Shown in pieces: positions 57,475 through 64,000 of a stretch of DNA of 64,000 nucleotides. A program made the position numbers and the translations under genes. Below the pieces are notes generated by a model. That model was not told the origin of the DNA. It made no database searches and saw nothing but the letters and a program-made list of their open reading frames with translations. Origin of the DNA: Vibrio diabolicus (lineage in GTDB: Bacteria > Pseudomonadota > Gammaproteobacteria > Enterobacterales > Vibrionaceae); contig CCKK01000004.1 of NCBI GenBank assembly GCA_001048675.1, positions 19,086-83,085 of the forward strand. The letters run 5' to 3'. Within the stretch, counting starts at the first letter, position 1, and each line of letters starts with the position of its first letter.

Positions 57475-58602
57475 TTATGCTTGTTTCGCAAACTCGTGCA
57501 CGGCTGGGAATGCCATTGGATCTAAGGCATCCGCGAGAGCGCACAACCTACGGTGCAATTCTCCTGGGTAGTCACCACATACGTTGATGTGACCCATTTT
57601 TCGCCCTTCACGCTTCTCTTTGCCGTACCAATGGATGTGACAACCATCCATGGCGAGAAGCGCTTCTGGCAACGTATCTTCACCAAGAATATTCACCATC
57701 GAGGTTTCGCGAATCAGTTTGGTGCTGCCTAACGGCAAGCCGCATACGGCGCGCAGGTGGTTCTCGAACTGACAGGTTTCTGCACCTTGCTGTGTCCAGT
57801 GACCGGAGTTGTGCACTCGTGGGGCAATCTCATTCACTAACAGTGTGCCATCGACATCAAAGAATTCGAGCGCCAATACACCAACGTAATCTAGGCTATC
57901 TGCGACGGCCGTGAGCATCTGCTTGGCTTGGGCTTGCAGTTCTGGCGCATCAATTGCGGTGGATAAGCTCAATACGCCATTGATGTGAACGTTTTCTGCT
58001 AGAGGGTACACTTCAACGCTGCCATCTTTACCGCGAGCACCTACAAGTGATACTTCGCGGTTAAAAGGAACAAACTCTTCAGCAACAATCGCTTGAGTTG
58101 GTGTTGCCGCGATGCACTCTGCCATCTCAGTCCAAATGTCGTCGACTTGAGAAGCTTCTTTTAAGCGCCATTGACCTTTACCATCGTAACCTCCCAATGC
58201 ACTTTTCAGAACCATTGGCATACCAACGTGTTCAATTGCGCGCTCAAAGTCTTCACGAGTTTCAATCACGTAGTATTTCGCGTTGCGCACGCCAGCATCA
58301 TCAAGCAGTGCTTTTTCAATACGGCGATCACCACCTGCTTTGATGGCTTGCGTACTTGGTAGGAACTTATCACTCGCTTCGCAAATATCGAGCACGTCAT
58401 GTGGAATATGCTCGAACTCGGCAGTAATCACATCAACTTGCGTAATCGCATTTTCCAAGCCATGGCCAAGTACCTGTTGAGTTAAAGGGTGAACGACATC
58501 ACCGCTGCTGACATCGTAAGCTGAAATTTGAATATTCAGTGGCGCACCAGCCAGAGACATCATTCGAGCTAATTGACCCGCACCAAGAACCAGTACATGC
58601 AT
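57475..58602 (-). CDS. purK: 5-(carboxyamino)imidazole ribonucleotide synthase
   Basis: ATP-grasp enzyme that carboxylates AIR on N5 in purine synthesis; 375 residues from ATG 58602 ([15 protein letters not shown]). Longer upstream frames overlap purE. ATP-grasp features include [14 protein letters not shown] and [14 protein letters not shown]. Located four bases after the purE stop, so the two are co-translated; PurR regulation is likely through the box before purE. Confidence 0.96.
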   Translation of the reverse strand: MHVLVLGAGQLARMMSLAGAPLNIQISAYDVSSGDVVHPLTQQVLGHGLENAITQVDVITAEFEHIPHDVLDICEASDKFLPSTQAIKAGGDRRIEKALLDDAGVRNAKYYVIETREDFERAIEHVGMPMVLKSALGGYDGKGQWRLKEASQVDDIWTEMAECIAATPTQAIVAEEFVPFNREVSLVGARGKDGSVEVYPLAENVHINGVLSLSTAIDAPELQAQAKQMLTAVADSLDYVGVLALEFFDVDGTLLVNEIAPRVHNSGHWTQQGAETCQFENHLRAVCGLPLGSTKLIRETSMVNILGEDTLPEALLAMDGCHIHWYGKEKREGRKMGHINVCGDYPGELHRRLCALADALDPMAFPAVHEFAKQA

Positions 58603-58606
58603 CTGA

Positions 58607-59092
58607 TTAATCCTCAGCTGGATTTGGGTTAGCCAGTACGGTTTCCGTCTGTTCATTGCGGAACGCTTCTACCTTCGCCATGATGCTTTCGTCATGAGTG
58701 CCTAGGATTTGTGCCGCTAAGATGCCTGCGTTTGCAGCGCCCGCTTCGCCAATCGCTAACGTACCGACGGCAATGCCTTTTGGCATTTGTACAATAGAGA
58801 GCAGAGAGTCCATGCCTTTTAGTGCGCGAGACTGAACTGGAACACCGAGTACAGGAATGCTAGTAAATGCAGCTGCCATACCTGGTAGGTGAGCTGCACC
58901 GCCTGCACCGGCGATGATCACTTTGATACCACGTTCTTTCGCGCTGCTGGCGTAGTCCGCCAGTAATTGAGGAGTTCGGTGTGCTGACACGACTTTTGTT
59001 TCGTAAGGTACGCCAAATTGGTCTAGCATGTCTGCTGCTAGTTTCATGGTTGGCCAATCGGATTTAGAACCCATGATGATACCGACTTTCAT
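58607..59092 (-). CDS. purE: N5-CAIR mutase
   Basis: Octameric mutase converting N5-CAIR to CAIR, 161 residues. The ATG at 59092 ([17 protein letters not shown]) is preceded by AAGGAG at good spacing; a TTG upstream overlaps that site and is rejected. Active-site features are [16 protein letters not shown] and [13 protein letters not shown]. First gene of purEK, with a PurR operator overlapping its -35. Confidence 0.97.
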   Translation of the reverse strand: MKVGIIMGSKSDWPTMKLAADMLDQFGVPYETKVVSAHRTPQLLADYASSAKERGIKVIIAGAGGAAHLPGMAAAFTSIPVLGVPVQSRALKGMDSLLSIVQMPKGIAVGTLAIGEAGAANAGILAAQILGTHDESIMAKVEAFRNEQTETVLANPNPAED

Positions 59093-59142
59093 CTCAAACT
59101 CCTTCAAGCTGCAAAATTAGGTGAGCTGATAAATTTGTGCGC

Positions 59143-59180
59143 ATTATACGGGGATTTTTATCTCAAGCAAACGTTTGCGT
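59143..59180 (-). promoter_or_regulatory. purEK promoter with PurR operator
   Basis: On the minus strand TTGCTT (59165-59170) and TATAAT (59143-59148) are spaced 16 bases apart. A PurR box, AAGCAAACGTTTGCGT (59165-59180), differs from the consensus ACGCAAACGTTTGCGT at a single base and covers the -35. Repression of purEK by PurR with hypoxanthine or guanine is expected by analogy with E. coli. On the other strand, TTGTTG (59185-59190) and TATAAA (59208-59213), spaced 17, could serve tsaC. Confidence 0.88.
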
Positions 59181-59291
59181 CTTGTTGTTGACGCTATTGA
59201 TACATTTTATAAAAAAATTGCTTTAGTGTCTGAGAATGAATATTTGTACACTTAGTGAAAATAATACAGTCAGACAATCAGGAAGTAATCG

Positions 59292-59849
59292 GTGGATAAC
59301 TTTGAACAAGTGCTCAACGCACTACAACAAGGCGAAGTGATTGCCTACCCAACAGAAGGGGTTTTTGGTGTCGGATGCGATCCAGATAACCCAGAAGCAA
59401 TTCAAAAACTGCTGGATCTCAAGCAGCGTCCGGTGGAAAAAGGGCTGATTCTGATCGCTGCAAGTTATGAGCAGCTCTTGCCATATATTGATGAATCTCA
59501 ACTGACTCCAGAACAATTAGCGACCGTTCATGCAACTTGGCCTGGTCCATACACTTGGATCATGCCAGCGAGCGATAAAGTCTCCAACTGGGTTTCAGGG
59601 CAATTTGATTCAATTGCAGTTCGTGTGACTGATCATCCTTTGGTTCAAAAGATGTGTAATGCATTCGGAAAGCCGTTAACCTCTACCAGCGCGAATCTTT
59701 CCGGCTTGCCACCGTGTATGAACACGGAAGAGGTAGAGCAGCAATTGGGTGATAAGCTGGTGGCCATTCTTCGTGGTGAAACCAGCGGCCGTGATAAACC
59801 CAGCGAGATTCGTGACGCCAAAACTTCACAAATATTAAGACAGGGCTAA
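59292..59849 (+). CDS. tsaC: Threonylcarbamoyl-AMP synthase TsaC (RimN/YrdC)
   Basis: Makes threonylcarbamoyl-adenylate for the essential t6A37 tRNA modification. GTG start, 185 residues as in E. coli. Conserved motifs: GEVIAYPTEGVFGVGCDP, LKQRPVEKGLI, TWPGPYTWIM and LTSTSANLSG. Followed by hemF, aroE and yrdB in an E. coli-like order. Confidence 0.95.
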   Translation: MDNFEQVLNALQQGEVIAYPTEGVFGVGCDPDNPEAIQKLLDLKQRPVEKGLILIAASYEQLLPYIDESQLTPEQLATVHATWPGPYTWIMPASDKVSNWVSGQFDSIAVRVTDHPLVQKMCNAFGKPLTSTSANLSGLPPCMNTEEVEQQLGDKLVAILRGETSGRDKPSEIRDAKTSQILRQG

Positions 59850-59893
59850 CCCTGCTTGCCAGTCATCAACCGGTATCACGTAATAGGTAATAA

Positions 59894-60813
<920 letters not shown>

Positions 60814-60850
60814 GCACGGAATCTCCTTTTCTATATAGATAGATAGTGAT

Positions 60851-60882
60851 AGGGTCATCTGTAATCAGATGGCCCTGTTTTC
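60851..60882 (+). terminator. Terminator after hemF
   Basis: Eleven-base-pair stem (60851-60861 with 60866-60876, one G-U pair) followed by GTTTTC. Confidence 0.8.
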
Positions 60883-60914
60883 TCTATATCTAAGTAAGGA
60901 ATAAAGGTAAGGAA

Positions 60915-61748
60915 ATGACCCTGCAAATCGATCGTTACGCCGTGTTTGGTAACCCTATCGGGCACAGCAAGTCGCCATTTATCCATACACTCTTTGCTCG
61001 CCAAACTAATCAGTCCCTAACATACACCGCAGAATGTGCGCCTGTGGGTGGATTTATCGAGGCGGCGAAAGCATTTTTTGCTGACGGCGGCAAAGGCTGT
61101 AACGTGACCTTGCCTTTTAAAGAAGACGCCTATCAATTTGCCAGCCGTTTGACCGAGCGTGCTCAGCTTGCTGGAGCTGTGAATACACTTAAGAAGCTTG
61201 ATGATGGTGAAATCATTGGTGATAACACTGATGGTGCAGGCTTAGTGCAGGACTTGTTGCAACATCAAGTCGTGTTAGAAGGTGCACGCATCCTGATCAT
61301 AGGAGCTGGTGGTGCCGCTCGAGGAGTGATTAAACCATTGCTCGATCAAAAACCAACATCTCTAACGATAACTAATCGTACATTTTCCAAAGCCGAAGAA
61401 TTGGCAGAATTGTTTTCTGCGTATGGCCCTGTTACAGCAAAAGAGATGAATACCATTGCTGAAGAGTTCGATGTCATAATCAACTCTACGTCTGCATCAT
61501 TGAGTGGTGAGTTACCTGCGATCTCTTCCTCGGTGTTCGCCGCCAATAGTACAAGCTACGACATGATGTATGGCAAAGGTGATACCACATTTAACCAATG
61601 GGCTAAGCAACACGGTGCGGCACATGCTTATGATGGTTTAGGTATGTTAGTTGGCCAAGCTGCTGAGAGTTTTATGTTATGGCGCGGTCTTCGTCCAGGC
61701 GCCAAACAGATTTTGCGTGAATTAAGAAAGAACCTTGAAGGTCAATAA
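60915..61748 (+). CDS. aroE: Shikimate 5-dehydrogenase AroE
   Basis: NADPH-dependent reduction of dehydroshikimate; 277 residues (E. coli 272). Substrate-site [13 protein letters not shown] and [10 protein letters not shown] with the catalytic Lys and the Asp in NTDGAG, then NADP-binding [14 protein letters not shown]. Four bases before yrdB. Confidence 0.96.
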   Translation: MTLQIDRYAVFGNPIGHSKSPFIHTLFARQTNQSLTYTAECAPVGGFIEAAKAFFADGGKGCNVTLPFKEDAYQFASRLTERAQLAGAVNTLKKLDDGEIIGDNTDGAGLVQDLLQHQVVLEGARILIIGAGGAARGVIKPLLDQKPTSLTITNRTFSKAEELAELFSAYGPVTAKEMNTIAEEFDVIINSTSASLSGELPAISSSVFAANSTSYDMMYGKGDTTFNQWAKQHGAAHAYDGLGMLVGQAAESFMLWRGLRPGAKQILRELRKNLEGQ

Positions 61749-61751
61749 GCG

Positions 61752-62015
61752 ATGAATCAATCCATCTTATTCCCAGACATGCAATCATGGGATGAAGTAT
61801 CACAATCAGTAAACTTTGCGGCGCAACAATCTGGTGCGCTAATAGAATGCTTTGTGACGAAACAAAAGTTAGAAAAGTTATCTGGCTCAGAGTTAGATAC
61901 GGAGCAGGCCGTGATCTCTGCTTTTATTGACTACCGATTTGATCTGGAAGAAATAGCAGAAGAGCTAATAGAAGATGAAGCCTTCAACGAAGAAGGCCAT
62001 ATTATCATCGGCTAA
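61752..62015 (+). CDS. yrdB: DUF1488 family protein YrdB
   Basis: 87 residues, acidic, with the conserved central VISAFIDYRFDLEEIAEELI near its C-terminus. Matches E. coli YrdB (85 residues), which is also next to aroE. Function unknown. Ends eight bases before convergent yrdA. Confidence 0.86.
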   Translation: MNQSILFPDMQSWDEVSQSVNFAAQQSGALIECFVTKQKLEKLSGSELDTEQAVISAFIDYRFDLEEIAEELIEDEAFNEEGHIIIG

Positions 62016-62022
62016 CAGACCT

Positions 62023-62571
62023 TTAGTTCAAGTCTTCTACTTCATGTAAGTAGTCGTTTTTGTTTTGAACATAGTTATTGGCAGACTTTTGCAAAAAAGC
62101 TCGTTCTGTCTCTGATAGAGGGCGAGCTTGTTTCACTGGACTACCGACATAAAGATAACCGCTTTCTAATCTCTTTCCTGGCGGTACTAAACTGCCCGCT
62201 CCAATCATCACCTCTGATTCAATAACGACAGCATCTAAAACAATCGCCCCCATACCAACCAATACACGATCGTGTATCTCACAACCGTGCAGCATCACTT
62301 TGTGGCCAATCGTAACGTCATTGCCAATAATAAGTGGATAGCCGTTTGGGTTTTCAGAGTTCTTATGGGTGACATGCAAAACACTGCCATCTTGAATATT
62401 CGTTCTATCACCAATGTGAATGTGGTTCACATCGCCTCGTGCCGCTACTAATGGCCAAATGCTAGAATCGTCCCCAATACGGATATCTCCGACTAACACT
62501 GAGGTTGAGTCAACGTAAACACGCTCACCAAGTTGGGGCTTTATACCTTTGTAGCTTCTAATTGAGCTCAT
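62023..62571 (-). CDS. yrdA: Gamma-carbonic anhydrase-like hexapeptide protein YrdA
   Basis: 182 residues forming a left-handed beta helix from hexapeptide repeats (IRIGDDSSIWPLVAARGD, NIQDGSVLHVTHKN, IGNDVTIGHKVMLHGCEI). Metal-ligand histidines (H87/H92-like and H118-like) occur in these repeats. The start MSSIRSYKGIKPQLG is preceded by AGGAGAAAAG. Carbonic-anhydrase activity is not proven for YrdA. It is minus, divergent from the rRNA promoter. Confidence 0.9.
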   Translation of the reverse strand: MSSIRSYKGIKPQLGERVYVDSTSVLVGDIRIGDDSSIWPLVAARGDVNHIHIGDRTNIQDGSVLHVTHKNSENPNGYPLIIGNDVTIGHKVMLHGCEIHDRVLVGMGAIVLDAVVIESEVMIGAGSLVPPGKRLESGYLYVGSPVKQARPLSETERAFLQKSANNYVQNKNDYLHEVEDLN

Positions 62572-62639
62572 CTTTTCTCCTTATTAGGGGCGATTACTGG
62601 GGACATGGAGGTAGAATAGTAGTGAAAACTCGCCTTTTA

Positions 62640-62720
62640 GAATAAAAAACACCCAAACGATAAAAAAATCAAAAAAAACGTGAAAAAGGGCTTGCCAATG
62701 TGATCGCAATCTCTATAATG
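62640..62720 (+). promoter_or_regulatory. rRNA operon promoter P1 with UP element
   Basis: TTGCCA (62692-62697) and TATAAT (62714-62719), spacing 16, preceded by A-tracts (62640-62690) typical of an UP element and followed by a GC-rich discriminator (GCCACCTCGC). It stands about 155 bases before the 16S 5' end. Confidence 0.85.
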
Positions 62721-62740
62721 CCACCTCGCTGACACGGCAA

Positions 62741-62787
62741 CGCTTCGAAAGAAACGAAGTCGAGGTTAGCAAGCCAAATTAGCCAAG
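62741..62787 (+). repeat. 47-base direct repeat, copy 1 (rRNA leader)
   Basis: Identical to 63797-63843. In copy 1 the downstream sequence jumps directly to the 16S-proximal leader; in copy 2 it continues into the second promoter and boxA. The repeat junction is consistent with a mis-join within the rRNA family. Confidence 0.9.
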
Positions 62788-62877
62788 GAAGTGACCATTG
62801 AATCTTCGGATTCAGCACAGTCAATTCAAACATTACTTTATGTAATGTTCAGTATTCATTGAGCCGAACAAAATCTT

Positions 62878-63353
<476 letters not shown>

Positions 63354-63793
63354 CGCGGAAGATGTAACGGGGCTAAGCTATAAACCGAAGCTGCGGCAAT
63401 GAAGTTTACTTCATTGGGTAGGGGAGCGTTCTGTAAGCCGTTGAAGGTGAGTTGTAAAGCTTGCTGGAGGTATCAGAAGTGCGAATGCTGACATGAGTAA
63501 CGATAAAGGGGGTGAAAAACCCCCTCGCCGGAAGACCAAGGGTTCCTGTCCAACGTTAATCGGGGCAGGGTAAGTCGACCCCTAAGGCGAGGCTGAAAAG
63601 CGTAGTCGATGGGAAACGGGTTAATATTCCCGTACTTCAACTTATTGCGATGGGGGGACGGAGAAGGCTAGGTGGGCCTGGCGACGGTTGTCCAGGTTCA
63701 AGTGCGTAGGCTTGAGGGTTAGGTAAATCCGGCTCTCTCTAAGGCTGAGACACGACGTCGAGCTGCTACGGCAGTGAAGTCATTGATGCCATT
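63354..63793 (+). rRNA. 23S rRNA, internal fragment
   Basis: About 440 bases of 23S domain II/III: GGAAGATGTAACGGGGCTAA, TCGCCGGAAGACCAAGGGTT, CTGTCCAACGTTAATCGGGG and GTCGATGGGAAACGGGTTAA. It corresponds roughly to E. coli positions 1180-1620. Both ends are abrupt, with no 3' end of 23S and no 5S. Not a functional gene as read here. Confidence 0.9.
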
Positions 63794-63796
63794 GAT

Positions 63797-63843
63797 CGCT
63801 TCGAAAGAAACGAAGTCGAGGTTAGCAAGCCAAATTAGCCAAG
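63797..63843 (+). repeat. 47-base direct repeat, copy 2 (rRNA leader)
   Basis: Same 47 bases as 62741-62787, spaced 1056 bases apart. It begins right after the 23S fragment ends. Confidence 0.9.
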
Positions 63844-63876
63844 CGGAAACGCTTGAAGAAAGTTTGAAAAAAGTGA

Positions 63877-63904
63877 TTGACACTAAACTTTAACTCGCTA
63901 AAAT
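63877..63904 (+). promoter_or_regulatory. rRNA promoter P2
   Basis: TTGACA (63877-63882) and TAAAAT (63899-63904) with a 16-base spacer. It is present only in the second leader copy. Confidence 0.8.
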
Positions 63905-63910
63905 GGCCGT

Positions 63911-63951
63911 CCTGTTTTGAGCAAAGCTCAACAGGAAAGCTCTTTAACAAT
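63911..63951 (+). promoter_or_regulatory. rRNA antitermination boxB-boxA
   Basis: A hairpin with arms CCTGTT and AACAGG (63911-63935) precedes AGCTCTTTAACA (63938-63949), close to the E. coli boxA TGCTCTTTAACA that recruits NusB/S10. After this the sequence runs as a 16S leader to the window end. The first leader copy lacks boxA. Confidence 0.8.
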
Positions 63952-64000
63952 ATAGACCTATCAATCTGTGTGGGCACTCGTTGATGATAATCCAATTAGA

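Noticed and set aside
58603..58656. Longer purK start overlapping purE
   Set aside because: The extension falls inside pur[11 protein letters not shown] is the family start.

Overview
The window is about 62.6 kb of Gammaproteobacterial core chromosome plus a damaged rRNA end. Gene content and order point to Vibrio, probably the Harveyi clade (V. parahaemolyticus, V. alginolyticus or V. harveyi type). The evidence is the oriC neighbourhood (mnmE, mioC, oriC, mnmG, rsmG, parAB, atp), a polar amino-acid ABC operon between dnaA and rpmH, and a Vibrio-type DUF2860 outer-membrane protein. The species is inferred, because no database could be searched.

Layout. 1-162: start of an unidentified minus-strand gene. 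0.5-6.6 kb: dnaA-dnaN-recF-gyrB, all minus. 7.0-9.3 kb: amino-acid ABC transporter. 9.3-13.9 kb: rpmH-rnpA-yidD-yidC, then mnmE and mioC. 13.9-14.36 kb: oriC, with three DnaA boxes, 14 GATC sites and an AT-rich unwinding region. 14.4-18.6 kb: mnmG-rsmG-parA-parB. 18.7-25.8 kb: the complete nine-gene atp operon. 25.9-31.3 kb: glmU, a broken ABC permease, an orphan binding protein and the divergent punC/punR pair. 31.3-37.9 kb: ilvL-G-M-E-D-A (minus) with leader peptide and attenuator. 38-45.4 kb: comM, DUF2860 protein, acyltransferase, dsbA, srkA, ccoG, yihD. 45.5-48.2 kb: a 55-residue ORF, Spo0M-like protein, hemolysin-III family protein and a small exported protein. 48.2-54 kb: def-fmt-rsmB and trkA-trkH (minus). 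54-62.6 kb: LysM protein-dprA-smg-zinc-finger protein, purEK with a PurR box, tsaC-hemF-aroE-yrdB and yrdA. 62.6-64 kb: rRNA promoter, a 16S 5' fragment fused to an internal 23S fragment, then a second rRNA leader.

Functionally this is housekeeping DNA: replication initiation and origin partition, ATP synthesis, tRNA modification, membrane insertion, branched-chain amino-acid synthesis, potassium uptake and translation initiation. Most operon ends carry clear intrinsic terminators, often shared by convergent genes.

I found no phage, IS element, CRISPR array, defence island or new multigene system. The points worth a second look are two one-base homopolymer frameshifts (hemF and an ABC permease), the mosaic rRNA end (probably a draft-assembly artefact), an easily missed 55-residue ORF with its own terminator, the ilvL leader peptide, a parS-like site inside recF, and several perfect palindromes in intergenic DNA.
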